DNA from: Bathynomus jamesi
Lineage: Eukaryota; Arthropoda; Malacostraca; Isopoda; Cirolanidae
Length of the DNA stretch: 64,000 bases
Reading direction: 5' to 3'
NCBI GenBank assembly: GCA_023014485.1
Contig: JAJOZX010001076.1
Location: forward strand, 946,543 to 1,010,542
Shown: positions 1 through 10,822 of the stretch, piece after piece
Numbering within the stretch: the stretch's first letter is position 1
How the letters are laid out: every line of letters begins with the position of its first letter
The notes under the pieces: model-generated
The model's database searches: none
What the model was told of the DNA's origin: nothing
Seen by the model: only the letters and a program-made list of their open reading frames with translations
Made by a program: the position numbers and the translations under genes

Positions 1-531
1 CTTATCCCTAACCTAAGAAGATTAGAATACAGGGAAAGATTAAAGGAACTGGGTATGTTTAGTTTTAAGAGACATTGTTTGAGGGGAGCTATGATACAGA
101 TGTTCAAAATGTTTTCAGGCTTGGACAATTTGGATGTAACTAACTTTTTCTTATTAGTCTGATGGGAAAACTCGTGGGCATAAGAAAATTAGAAAACACA
201 CTTGCAGACTGATCTATGAAAATACTTTATCAGTCATAGTTGTAGATTTTTGGAATGATTTGCCATATGATGTGGTAAATACTAGCTCCTCAGTTAGTTT
301 TATGAAAAGTTTGAATGCTTTCATGAATGAGAGTGTGTTTGTAGGTTGTAAATAGTGTATATTCTTAGCTTAAGTTGTGTAGGCTACTTCAGTAGTTCTG
401 TAAATAGTTTTATGTTGATTAGCCAACCTGAAATTGACAGTTTGCATAATTTTATTATAAAATATAGCTCATGACTTGGATAATATCAATAGGCCCAAGT
501 GGCTTCATGTTTTCCAAAAAAATATAATGTA
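1..531 (+). mobile_element. 3' end of a CR1/Jockey-like LINE (degenerate)
   Basis: Bases 1-350 read as the C-terminal tail of a non-LTR reverse transcriptase: a segment starting LIPNLRRLEYRERL, then a frameshift or stop, then FWNDLPYDVVN and a stop near 352. The same positions of the more intact LINE at 21.6-23.9 kb read LIPSVRHMGYNRRL and TWNRLPSEVVN. The untranslated tail (353-531) is near-identical to plus-strand 51000-51220 and to the reverse complement of 45699-45800, so it is a repeated LINE 3' end. All upstream reverse transcriptase lies outside the window or was lost by 5' truncation. The copy is dead. Its bases near 190-205 provide an empty site for the family A element at 45849-50154. 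Confidence 0.8.
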
Positions 532-540
532 CTGAAATAC

Positions 541-664
541 CTGAACTATCATTTTGTTCAGTGATGTGAGACTTCATGTGAATTTTGAAATGATCAGAAT
601 TCTTGAAGTGAAAATTGCAGATTTCGCAAATAAGCTTCCTTCCCAAATGGATCAATATGTGGTT
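541..664 (-). CDS. C2H2 zinc-finger exon, possible distal exon of the PRDM-type gene
   Basis: On the minus strand a 124-nt segment sits between a good acceptor (attctcag, just above 664) and a good donor (CAG|gtatttc, just below 541). It begins in phase 0 with NHILIH, the end of one zinc finger, and contains a full C2H2 finger with the spacing C-x2-C-x12-H-x3-H. An acidic, Ser-rich linker follows and the exon ends in phase 1. Nothing in the flanking LINE explains it. PRDM proteins carry a PR domain followed by C2H2 fingers, and the PR-domain exons at 42.9-45.5 kb are on the same strand upstream, so membership in that gene is plausible. Exon 4 of that gene ends in phase 1 while this exon starts in phase 0, so at least one exon must lie between. 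It could instead belong to another zinc-finger gene. Confidence 0.6.
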
Positions 665-943
665 CTGAGAATAACATTATAATGAATTAAATACATCTTA
701 CACAAGATACCCAAGGATAAAGACAAAACACACTTTATGTTTAGATTATTTTAAACTTAATATAGTTCAAACAAAATATGATGAGAATTCTACGTTAGTA
801 CATGGTAATATTTTCAAACTTGAATCATATTTGGCCAATCAGACATTTAATCCCTTTCATGCATGAAAATAATTTCTATTTACTCATAATAATTGAAGGG
901 TCTGTGAACTTTTATTCTGACCACAATTTGCTTGACTTTACTG

Positions 944-1240
944 TTAACTTTCAATGTACATTTCTTTCTTTTGTTCAACAAACACCCCAAATATTTTAAA
1001 TTCTTTCACAACCTCTAAGTTTTCTCCACTTACCACAATATTAAATGCTGACTCTCCTTCCCTCAGTAACAACCTTACTTTATTTACATTCACTTTAAAT
1101 AATCTTTCACATATATTAACAAAATTTGTCACTGCTGTTCTTAATTCATTTTCTGATTCACCCAGAAATGCCACCACATCAGCACACATTAGATGGGACA
1201 ACTGCCACTCATTCTCTTCCAAATTCAGGTTTATTACATC
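944..1240 (-). pseudogene. Fragment of a non-LTR reverse transcriptase
   Basis: The minus-strand frame reads WQLSHLMCADVVAFLGESE, then NFVNICERLFKVNVNK. This is the pattern of the reverse transcriptase region around the catalytic YADD box and the following helix of RTE/Jockey-type LINEs. Here the box is CADV, so the second catalytic aspartate is missing. About 90 residues are recognisable before similarity is lost. It differs from the other LINE copies in the window and represents a further old family. Confidence 0.6.
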
Positions 1241-2563
1241 TCAAAAACCCTTGACCTTGATTTTGGCTCTCTTCTTCTTCTATGGGAGGGGTGCTTTCGC
1301 AGGTATTTGCCCTTGGCCCCTCCTTCCTGTGTAAAAAAAAATTCTCTCTCTTGCAATCTCACACATTACCCCATCCATATAGCCATGACCACATCATACA
1401 GCCCAGTCATACTCCATCATCATTGTCAAACCAGTCACTCAGCTAACCCTTAACTCTTACACAAGTGCTACTACTAATGGTGTACCAATTAATCTACATC
1501 GGCAGAATCGGCCATTTTTGGGGCATAAGCATCAGCCAAATTTGGCCAATTCTCTCACCAATTCTTTGAAATTTTAAAATTTTCATTACAAAACAAAATC
1601 TATATTTATAGAAAATTGAACAGACAAAACACACTATTTATGATAATTTATACTCATTTCAAAGTGTAATTATATAAAAATACTTTACATTCACAAAAAA
1701 AGGCAAAGCTTAATAAGTTAAGTTGCCCATAAATTTACATTTTCTCTAACTAGCTAATCTCTAAATATTATAAATTATTGTAATCTCCTACTCTATATTA
1801 AGTTTTACCTTATAATTTACATATTTGACCATCTTATTATGTTGATTTTATTTTAAGCATTTTAATAATTTTATAAACAAATTATATATACATTTTTTTT
1901 ATTCAAATTGACCATCAGGGCCTTAAAAATTTAATGAAAAATTTTGTTATTGTTTATATGAAAGAAAATACCTTCACCATAAGGAAAAACAAATATTTTA
2001 AACATTGGTATTCAACTTATGAAACAAATAAAATTACAAGGGGCACTCAATATATTTTGCCCCACCCTTTTTTCTTAGCTAAATAATAGGCCATGGGGCT
2101 GACGTGTCTTTTTGGCCATAAGTTTGAACTTTCTGCGCTTCACATAACTGGATTTTTTCCAGTTTGAACCTCACCTCTTTTGTATAAAACTGATGGTTAA
2201 CACAGTTTTGAAAATGGCATCTGACAGTGATGTGCATTGTAAACAGAGAACTGTTATTGAGTTCTTAACCACAGAGAGGGAAACAGTTGGAAATATTCAC
2301 AAACATCTACAAAACATTTATGGAGATGCTGTTGTTGATTGAAGCACAGTTGGATGCTGGTCTAAACATGTGAGATCATCAGGAGAGGGAGAGCCAGCCT
2401 TGATGATGAGCTTTGATGATCAGCTATGACATCTCACACTGTGCAATAGGTGGAGTGAAAAATACTTTTTTTCTAGTATGAAGTTCTAATAGTGATTAAA
2501 AGTTGCATTTAGTGGACGAAATATGCCTGCCAAAATATGAGTTAATTTTTTAAAATTTTCAGC

Positions 2564-2758
2564 TGCCACCAGGGGGCTAAATTTAACACAATTTTGTGTA
2601 AAAAGGGAAAAAATGCTTCTATTTTAGGTTTATCAAACTATTATAAAATTTTATCTTAGAATTATCTAATAGTTTGATTAAGATTCTTAAATGATAGGAA
2701 TTCGTTTTGTAAAAATACCTTTTCATATGCTTAATATCTTCAGCTGCCACAAGAGAGC
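2564..2758 (+). promoter_or_regulatory. Two CTCF-like motifs in the left TIR of B1
   Basis: TGCCACCAGGGGGC at 2564-2577 contains CCACCAGGGGGC, an exact match to the core of the well-known CTCF consensus. A weaker relative, TGCCACAAGAGAGC, is at 2745-2758. Both read on the plus strand, toward the element interior. Binding is an inference. Confidence 0.45.
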
Positions 2759-3226
2759 TGAAGTTAACACAATTTAGAGTAACTGAGTCATGTTGAGACT
2801 ACACTGAATGTTGTGGGGGAGGGTTGTGGGGGAGGGTTTTGGTGTGAAGGAATTTCTTTCTGTGAGTCATTAGAACAGTGTGTTAACACTTGTCTTCTTA
2901 GGTAGTAGGCCTAGTCGCTCAGTTGATCGAGAGTTTTTTAATATGATCGGAATATTATAAAACTTTATTTTAAAGTGATTTATATAGAGATAATATTGAT
3001 TTTATTATAAAATGCTTGTTATAATGCATTATATAATTTTAGTTTATTTATATAATATATTATATATACTTATAAAATATTATATATATTAATTATATAA
3101 TGTTTTGATGTTACAGGATATTTTGTGATTGTGAATTTTTCTTAAAAATATTATGGCATCAAATACTAAATATAAACATTTCACTAGAGAACATATGAAT
3201 GTGCCATATTTGAAGTACCTTGTGAG

Positions 3227-3823
3227 ATGAGTGATATGCAACTACCAACTTATAACTGCATTATGAAAGATTACCTGTTCACAAAACATTTAGTGAAGGA
3301 GCAGATGAATAACAAGGAGCCTTCATTTTCTGAAATAGCAGAGGCAGTTTCCAAAAAGGTAGAAAATATTTGGAAGAAGGCCTCTTTGCCAATAGTTTCA
3401 CATACACGCGTTTTACAGATGATGCGAGTGTACCATGATAAATACAGGTCATTATTAAAGCCATACAAGTCACGCAAGGATCAGCCTAAGTACAAAAATC
3501 AGCTTGAAGAATTTGAAAACTCTTCAAAATGCACTTTGTTTGACATCTGCACCTGCAAATGTAAGGAGTTTAGGAGATGCTCATGTGAAAAGAGTAAGAA
3601 AGTCCCTCCAAAAGAGCAGGATTTTTTAAATGACCAACGAACACGCAGAATAATGGTGATAGGAAGCATTGACATAGCACACACAAGACGATTACAAGCA
3701 AGAGAACATCGAAAGGAAATGGAAAAAGCACGTCTGGAATCCTCACAAACAACTAGTGCTGCTATAACCAATACGTCCAACTTACAAATCGAAACAGAGA
3801 CAAGTGAACTTCAACAACTATAA
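3227..3823 (+). pseudogene. N-terminal part of the B1 transposase
   Basis: A 198-codon open frame encodes a basic protein. A helical N-terminal part (about residues 1-80) is followed by LFDIC and a Cys-rich stretch, CTCKCKEFRRCSC (about residues 103-118), likely metal binding. After that comes a QRTRRIMVIGSID segment and a charged helix to the end. Two other family B copies in the window show the same order (QVLRCFLFHQ with a helical region at 30.1-30.5 kb, and KLFDIFCED at 34.9 kb). The layout fits a DNA-binding N-terminal region. The start used is the first ATG (3227). The frame breaks before the catalytic part resumes near 4200. Confidence 0.65.
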
Positions 3824-4189
3824 GAGATATCTGAAGATAATGAGGAAGATACACCTCGACTCAATATGTAATATCAGAACAACAGATGCGTGAGCCACTG
3901 CCTTCATTAGCAATTACTTGTGATAGATTTAAAATGTCGGACAGAGCTGGGGCTGCTATTGCTTCTGCAGTATTGGCAGATCTTAAAATTGTTACTCCGT
4001 CCAAGAAGACAAAGGGAATATTATAGACAGAAGTAAGCTAAGACGTGAAAGACAAAAACAGAGAAAGGAACTACAACAGATAGGAGAGCCAAAAACCATG
4101 CGGGGATTATACTTTGATGATGGCAGAAAGGATAAAACAATGATTCAAGTCCAGAAGTGATGGCTCTAACCACCAAAGAACCAAACGCA

Positions 4190-5400
4190 AAGAGCATATC
4201 AGCATAATATCTGAACCACACTCTCTGTACTTTGCACATGTGACACCTTCCAGTGGCAAAGCTAAATACATTTGCAAAGCGCTAGTGAATTGCTTGAAAG
4301 AAAGGAATGTTGATATAGGGAACATCGTTGCAGTTGGCTGTGATTCGACAGTGGTTAACACTGGTAGTATTGGAGGCACAATAAGATTACTGGAAGAAGC
4401 TTTAATAAGCCATTGCAGTGGCTGATATGCCTTTTACACCTTAATGAACTTCCATTGCGCCATCTGTTTCATCACTTGGATGGTACCACTACTGGACCAA
4501 GAGCATTTTCAGGAGAAATTGGCCGAGCACTTTCAGACTGTGAAAAGCTTCCCATAGTTAACTTCAAACCCATTGAAATTCAAGAGGACATGTGTGAAGT
4601 TGATGTAGATGACATAAGTACTGACCAGAAATACCTTCTTGAAATTCACAAGGCTATATCAAGTGGAACATTCTCAAAGAGTCTTAGTCATAAGAGTCCA
4701 GGCAATATATCACATTCAAGGTGGCTCACCACAGCAAACAGGACTCTGCGGTTATATGCAAGCACAGAGAATCCTTCAGGCAATTTACAAGAATTAGCTA
4801 CTTTCATTGTTAGGGTATACGCACCAATGTGGTTTCAGATAAAGCGTAAACCATTATGCCAATATGGTGCTAAACATATGTGGCATATGATTGCAAGAAG
4901 CCGGTATCTCCGTGAAGAGCTTAGGAGAGTACATGACTACTCAGTCATTCAGCGAAATGCATATTACGCAAATCAAGAAAACATTCTCATTGCAATGATA
5001 GCTGATGAAAGGGAGCATGTGCGTCAGTTGGGATTTAGGCGTATCATAAAAGCAAGGGCATGCATTCAAGAAACAGATGTTATCAGGTATTTTAAGGTGC
5101 CAGAAATAAATTTTTATGCCAAAGACTATACAGATCTCATTATGTGGCAAGATTTTCAGATAGCAGAACCACCGATAACCAAAGGAGTTTCTCTTGATGA
5201 TATTGAATCATGCATCAAACATGGTACTACTCTTCATTCAGAATTATTTCAGTTTCCATGTCATACACAAGCCGTAGAGAGATGAGTCAAGCTCGTTACA
5301 GACGCTGCTGGATCAGTCTGCGGACCTACAAACAGAGACGGTTGGATTCGTGCTACATTAGAATCAAGGAAAAAACAGCCAAAATTTGACACAAAAGCAA
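4190..5400 (+). pseudogene. Catalytic part of the B1 transposase
   Basis: Two overlapping frames (4240-4425 and 4413-5285) form one protein with a frameshift near 4420, and recognisable coding continues past a stop at 5283-5285 to about 5400. Visible hallmarks, in order, are VGCDSTVVNTG (an Asp followed by Thr/Asn-Thr-Gly), LLHLNELPLRHLF (His/Glu), HSRWLTTANR, and near the end HTQAVER with VKLVT. The D...T..NTG, then H, then RW series parallels the RNase H-like core of hAT transposases, where an RW pair is also conserved. Similar proteins occur as 'uncharacterized' entries in many invertebrates, from general knowledge. Family placement beyond hAT-like is not settled here. Confidence 0.65.
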
Positions 5401-5601
5401 ATTACTAAATAGTCTTCAGCAAGAACCCTTTCTAGAGGGAGGTTGGTTGGGGAAAGGGTGGTAACTCCGCTAAGGCACGAAATAACGTTTCTTAACTGTC
5501 TCAATCCAGTATAAAGGAGGAGAGACATCCTAATTTATTACTGTTCCCTTTTTCAAGTAAATACAGAATCATACTTAATTGTCACTTTTAAGTTAACTTC
5601 A

Positions 5602-5796
5602 GCCCTCTTGTGGCAGCTGAAGATATTAAGCATATGAAAAGGCATTTTTACAAAACGAATTCCTATCATTTAAGAATCTTAATCAAACTATTAGATAATT
5701 CTAAGATAAAATTTTATAATAGTTTGATAAACCTAAAATAGTAGCATTTTTTTCATTTTTACCCAAAATTGTGTTAACTTTAGCCCCCTGGTGGCA
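5602..5796 (-). promoter_or_regulatory. Two CTCF-like motifs in the right TIR of B1
   Basis: These are the inverted partners of the left-TIR motifs. 5783-5796 is the exact reverse complement of TGCCACCAGGGGGC, and 5602-5615 is the reverse complement of TGCCACAAGAGGGC, a better match to the consensus than its left partner. Left and right motifs therefore face each other. Confidence 0.45.
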
Positions 5797-6642
5797 GCTG
5801 AACATATTAAACAAATGAACTCATATTTTGGCAGGTATATATCGTCCACTAAATGCAACTTTTAATCACTATTAGAACTTCATACTAGAAAAAATATTTT
5901 TCGCTCCACCCTACTGTGCAATATGCTAACAGCATCATTCAATCAAATCGGCCCATCACATACAAGGAGCTATCACTGGAGTTAGGAATTAGTGAAGGAA
6001 GTGTGAATACAATAATGCCAATCCATGGAGTGGCATCACGCAGACTCCCCACACAAGAAAAAGTTAAAAATGGCTCCCACTGCAAGAAAGGTTATGGCCA
6101 TCATCTTCTGGGACATGAAAGGGGTGATTCTGGTGGACATTATGAAGAAAGGACAAACAATCAACTCAGAGGCATATATTGCTATCCTACAGAGACATAA
6201 AGCGAGTTTGACCAGAGAAAACTGGAAGACATCCTTCTTTTGCACAATAATGCAAGACCATACAACAGTTTGCAAACAAGAGAGGCCATCACAAAAATGC
6301 GCTTGACTGTGTTACCCCACCCTCCATACAGCCTGGATCTGGCACCCTCAGACTTCCATTTGTTTGGGCTAGTGAAGGATGCTACTCATGGAAGAAAGTT
6401 CAGTGACAATGAGGCTGTTGAGGAAGATAAGAGGTGGCTCCAGCAGAACCCAGTGGACTTTTACCAGCAAGGAATAAAGGCCCTTGTTTCAAGGTGGAGG
6501 AAAGCTGTAGAAAAGGATGGAGACTGTGTAGAAAAATAAAAACTTGTGAAAAAGGTACGTAACTACTTGTGTACAAAATTTATGGAACTTACAAGAAACT
6601 TGGAAAGAAAAAAAAGGTGGGGGCAAAATATATTGTGGCCCT

Positions 6643-7666
6643 CATAATTTATCATTTTATTGAGTAATAAAACATTTTATCATCATTTTAGCTACAGTAT
6701 ACGAGTAACAAATTCTGGTGCTGTATATTGTGGAATGAGCTAAGGAAAAGCATTTACAGAAATTTGAAATGTAAAAATATGAAAATTGAAGGTTTTCACA
6801 TTAGATTAGTAAAATTTATGAGGGGAGTTGGTATTTTAAAATACAGCAATACCCTGATTAACGCAGTTAATTTATCCGCAGAAAGTACTGTGTTATGTGA
6901 ATCAGCATTGATTGGGGAATGTAATCAATGTGAAATAAAGTGTTTTGTTCTCAGATGTCAATGATAAATAAAAATCTGAAAAAACAGTCTTTTTGTGTGA
7001 AAATGAACTAGTTTTAATTGTGAAACAACTGCAAACAATTTAGTTACGAATATGTTTAATTTTTAGCTAAAAGTGTGCTCATTATTATGTTCTTTTTTAA
7101 TCTGTCAAACCATCTGCGAGACCACGACTAGCAACAGTAAAAATTTCTTCATACATTAGCACTTTCAAATGAATTGTCATTTCACAACGCAGAATTTTTT
7201 TTATTACAATCTTCAAACCAAACAGATAAAAGCTGTTCCCTATTTAACATTGTATACTATATGTTCAATTTTAGTTAAAAATTAACCCCTTTAATTTTGG
7301 ATAAAATCTTTATATGTTCTACATTTTTTAAAATCGTGCTTATTTTTAAAATTAACTTTGTTCCATTCAACGTTAAAAAATGCATTTATTTTTTAAAATT
7401 TTATTTAAAAAGTAAATAATAAAGTGCAGAGATTTTTTTTTTTAAATGTTTGCTACAAAAATGTGCAAGAGTGAATCTGAAGCATCGCTGTTCAGGAAAT
7501 GGTGTCAAGGTTTTATCAGTGTTATGGCAAATCAGCATTGAACAAATCCGTGTTAGTGGGGTATGCCAGTAGTCAAAGAATCAGCATCGGTATCAGCATT
7601 TTTACATTGAATCAGCATTGGCTAAATTTTGGAATCAGTACATCACTAGCTTATGGAAAAACTACT
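6643..7666. other. AT-rich interval without a recognised gene
   Basis: Low-complexity AT-rich sequence with no convincing open frame. The last 100 bases repeat the words AATCAGCATTGG and ATCAGCATCGG, which resemble the left end near 1490 and were used for the tentative hAT-like call. Confidence 0.5.
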
Positions 7667-9041
7667 AGGGGCACTCAATATATTTTGTCCCACCCTTTTT
7701 TCTTAGGTAAATAATAGGCCATGGGGCTGAAATGTCTTTTGGGCTATAAGTTTGAACTTTCTGCGCTTCACAAACAGATTTTTCCAGTTTGGACCTCTCC
7801 TAATTGTATAAAACTGCTTTTAAATGGCCTTGTATAAAACTAATGGTTAATGCAGTTTCAAAAATGGCATCTGACAGTGATGTGCATCGTAAACAGAGAG
7901 CTGTTATCAAGTTCTTAACTGCAGAGAAGGAAACAGTTTGAAATATTCATGAACATCTACAAAACATTTATGGAGATGCTGTTGTTGATCAAAGCAAAGT
8001 TGGACAATGGTCTAAACGTGAGATATCATTGTAGAGAGGGAGAGCCAACCTCAATGATGAGCCATGCAGCAGTTGCCTGGCATCAGTTTTGACATCTCAC
8101 ACTGTGCAACATGCTAACAGCATCATTTGATCAAATCAGCATGTCACATACAAGGAGCTATCACTGGAGCTAGAAATTAGTGAAGGAAGTGTGAATACGA
8201 TAATTTAGCAACTGGGACACTCAAAAGTGTGTTCACAGTTTGTTCCTTGCGAACTGACTGAAGATCACAAAGCCCAAAGAAAAGAAATTGCTTCCGAGAC
8301 ATTGGTTCGATATGAGACAGAAGGGGATGACTTCCTTTCACAAATTGTGATTGAAGATGAGACTTAGGTACACCACTTTGAACCTGAAATAAAATGCCAA
8401 TCCATGGAGTGGCATCACGCAGACTCCCCACGCAAGAAAAAATTAAAAATGGCTCTCTGCAGGAAAGGTTATGCCTACCATCTTCTGGGACATGAAAAGG
8501 GTGATTCTGGTGAACATTATGAAGAAAGGACAAACAATCAACTCAGAGGCATATATTGCTACCCTATAGAGACTCCAGAGATGTATAAAGCGAGTTTGAC
8601 TGGAGAGAAAACTGGAAGATGTCCTTCTTTTGCACGATAATGCAAGACCACACAACAGTTTTGCAAACAAGAGAGACCATCACAAAAATGTGCTTGACTG
8701 TGTTACCCCCACCCTCCATACAGCCCAGATCTGGCATCTTCAGACTTCCATTTGTTTGGCCAATGAAGGATGCTATTCATGGAAGAAAGTTTCAGAGTGA
8801 TGATGAGGTTGTTGAGGAGGTTAAGAGGTGGCTCCAGAGGAACCCATTGGACTTTTACCAACAAGGAATAAAGGCCCTTGTTTCAAGGTGGAGGAAAGCT
8901 GTAGAAAAGAATGGAGACTATGTGGAAAAATAAAAACTTGTAAAAAAGGTATGTAACTACTTGTTTACCCAATTCTGGAACTTACAAGGAAACTTGGAAA
9001 GAAAAAAAAAAAGGTGGGGCAAAATATATTGAGTGACCCTT
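7667..9041 (+). mobile_element. Mariner (DD34D) copy 2, inactive
   Basis: TIRs are aggggcactcaatatatttt on the left and an inverted copy ending gagtgaccct at about 9040. The transposase starts near 7864 (MASDSDVHRKQR). It keeps the region missing from copy 1, including the first catalytic site VIEDET followed by a stop and VHHFEPE, then SMEWHHADSPRKK, a degraded DNARPH box (8640) and a shifted LASSDFHLF box (8735-8755). Frameshifts and stops are spread along the frame. It supplies the empty site for B1 (ctgtgcaacatgct near 8104). This copy and copy 1 lie in the same orientation 1 kb apart. Confidence 0.85.
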
Positions 9042-9560
9042 GTATATATGCTTACAATATGGTATTATATGTGATACCTTTATTTCTTAATTAAATACAA
9101 ATTATTAATTCACTGAATTAAATTTCCACAAAATTGCCTCAGGATTGGCGACAGCCTATTGGGAATGAAAATAATTGTCATATATAGGACCCAATATGTA
9201 GGCTTGAGCCTGCATAACGAGAAAAACAACTTATTTCATATAAAAATTTTCCATTGCTGACTCATGAAAATTACTTTGAGAGAAGAGTTGAAGAACTTTG
9301 TAAAATTAGTGAATTCCTAAGAGGCAGATTTATATTTTTTGGCACTCAGAGCTGCTTATGTTAGGCAATGCTTTTAAGTAAGGAAGGTGTACTTAATCTT
9401 CCTATAAGTTCTGAGTGAATAACAAGTAATATAAGGTTGTAACATATATTCTGCTTGATTTTTTGGTTCATTCAGAACAAAAATTAAATGACTTTTAAGG
9501 ACAAATTTGCTTGAATTTTTAGTTTATTCACAACAAAAATTAAATGACAATGACAAATTA
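9042..9560. other. No gene recognised
   Basis: AT-rich sequence. A short direct repeat, caaaaattaaatgac, occurs twice (about 9478 and 9534) next to the mariner remnant that follows. Confidence 0.4.
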
Positions 9561-9564
9561 ATCA

Positions 9565-10160
9565 TCAATATAATTCCCTTCTTTTTCTATAACCTCCTCC
9601 CACCTGTAGAGTTTTTATGCCACATTCAAAGAAATCCCTTGGTTTCAAATTAAAAAAAACCAATCACTTCGTTTTTGATAGCTTCCCTGGATTGTAACTT
9701 TTGTCCATCTAGGTGGTGTTGCAGACTTCTGAATAAATGGTAGTCTGAAGGTGTGATGTCCAGAGAATAAGGTGGATGAGGCATTTTTTCCCAACCAAAT
9801 GTCTCCAATTGGGCAGTGGTGATTGAGCAGTGTGAGGGTGTGCATTATCCTAGTAGAATAGAATACCTCTGCGATTAATTAAAGCAGGACATTTTTCTTG
9901 TAATGCCATCTTCAATCGTTGGAGTTGTTGGCAGTAAACTTCAGCTGTGATTGTTTGGTTATCTGGCAGAAGCTCAAAATGAATAATTCCTTGCATATCC
10001 CACCAAACGCATAGCAAAATTTTCTTTGGATGGGGTCCATTCCTTGGCTGAGTTTCAGGCTTTTTTTCACAGCTAAGCCACTGATGTTGATGCTTAATAT
10101 TGTTATAGATGTGGGGGATTTGTAGTATCTCCATGTGTTTTTTGGATCAGCCTTTCCATC
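9565..10160 (-). pseudogene. Mariner transposase remnant, second family
   Basis: Minus-strand frames (10134-9850 and a shifted continuation to about 9570) read HQHQWLSCEKKPE, ILLCVWWDMQGIIHFELLP, TITAEVYCQQLQRLK, PALINRRGILFY and DNAHPHTAQ. These are standard DD34D mariner blocks from the middle of the catalytic domain onward; the final Asp box is shifted and degenerate. The N-terminal half and clear TIRs are absent. It is a different mariner from the two copies to its left. Confidence 0.75.
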
Positions 10161-10380
10161 TCAACCAGATACTTTCATTTTAGGGATATTTTTATGGTTA
10201 ATGATAATTAGGTATGGTAGGGTAGGGTAAGTGTTATTATTGTTATTATTATTATTTTATTAATTGTCTTTATTTAAATACCAGTATGTATTAGATTAGG
10301 CAAAAGATGTAGGGTTAGATAGGTAATTACTAAGTACTTTGTATTTTGGGATTTCAACAGGTTTTAAAGGTTTTTGTGTA

Positions 10381-10822
10381 CAGTCAACCCTCGTTATAGT
10401 GGACTAATAGGGGGGAAAAGGTGTCCGTTATAGCCGATTGTCCGATATAACCGACGGTACTGGTAACCTACGGTATACGTATACGATACGGTAATGGATA
10501 TACTATATACAGTACTGTGCACTGTCTGCTGAACACGATACATGATAAATGATACAGAAAACAATGAAATACAGTATAATAAAAATATAAAAGTTAGCTT
10601 GTCCTTGGCCTTACAAATGTCGGAAACAGTTTGCTTTTTCACGCCATACTCCACGCACACCTTGGCCACCGAAGCACCCGCCTCTAACTTCTTGATTAAT
10701 TCCAGCTTCTGGGTCACCGACAGGGTCACACGCTTCTTCTTTTCTTGGTTAACATCGCCAGTGGTGTGTCCGGTTTATCCGATATCCACTCTAACGGGGT
10801 CCGTTATAGCGAGGGTTGACTG
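10381..10822 (-). mobile_element. Internally deleted Tigger/pogo element with N-terminal transposase stub
   Basis: Perfect-looking TIRs begin cagtcaaccctcgttatag and sit between TA dinucleotides (10379-10380 and 10823-10824). The minus strand from about 10729 to 10595 encodes LSVTQKLELIKKLEAGASVA followed by YGVKKQTVSDI. This is the first CENP-B/Psq-type helix-turn-helix typical of Tigger transposases. Frame is then lost in AT-rich filler, so DNA binding but no catalysis could ever have been encoded. Size is 442 bp. Confidence 0.85.

Larger units (their letters stand above)
2447..5913 (+). mobile_element. Family B DNA transposon B1 (hAT-like features, about 340-bp TIRs)
   Basis: The termini are TAGGTGGAGTG (left) and CGCTCCACCCTA (right). 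TIRs of about 340 bp (2447-2785 and 5570-5913) match closely. The element lies inside mariner copy 1 and is flanked by CTGTGCAA on both sides (2439-2446 and 5914-5921). Mariner copy 2 carries a single CTGTGCAA at the homologous position (about 8104), so this is an 8-bp target duplication with an empty site. The 8-bp duplication fits the nTnnnnAn preference known for hAT elements. The interior holds a broken two-part transposase gene (3227-3823 and about 4200-5400). The TIRs contain CTCF-like motifs, listed separately. Confidence 0.85.
2039..6642 (+). mobile_element. Mariner (DD34D) copy 1, split by a family B transposon
   Basis: The left TIR gggcactcaatatattttg (2041-2059) pairs with an inverted copy ending near 6642. 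The element is the same family as the copy at 7667-9041. The transposase start (MASDSDVHCKQR) is at about 2215; the reading frame is interrupted at 2447 by another transposon and resumes at 5914. About 230 bp holding the first catalytic Asp is deleted relative to copy 2 (junction near 6016). The second half retains LLHDNARPY and LAPSDFHLF; counted from D to D there are 34 residues, so this is a DD34D mauritiana-type mariner. Several stops and frameshifts make it inactive. Confidence 0.85.
1475..7650. repeat. Decayed hAT-like element ends enclosing later insertions (tentative)
   Basis: Near 1478 the sequence gtgtaccaattaatctacat is followed by repeated ATCGGC/CAGCC words. At the right side (7590-7648) the reverse complement begins tagtgatgtactgattcc and is followed by similar GATGCTGATT words. 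The two ends match at roughly 12 of 16 bases and resemble hAT termini of the 'gTGTACCGATTAATCGGCATCGGCC' style known from many animals, shortened here to a description. If real, the net element is about 1.5 kb, without a recognisable transposase, and was later split by a mariner. AT-rich sequence fills 1560-2038 and 6643-7590. No target duplication was found. Confidence 0.3.
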
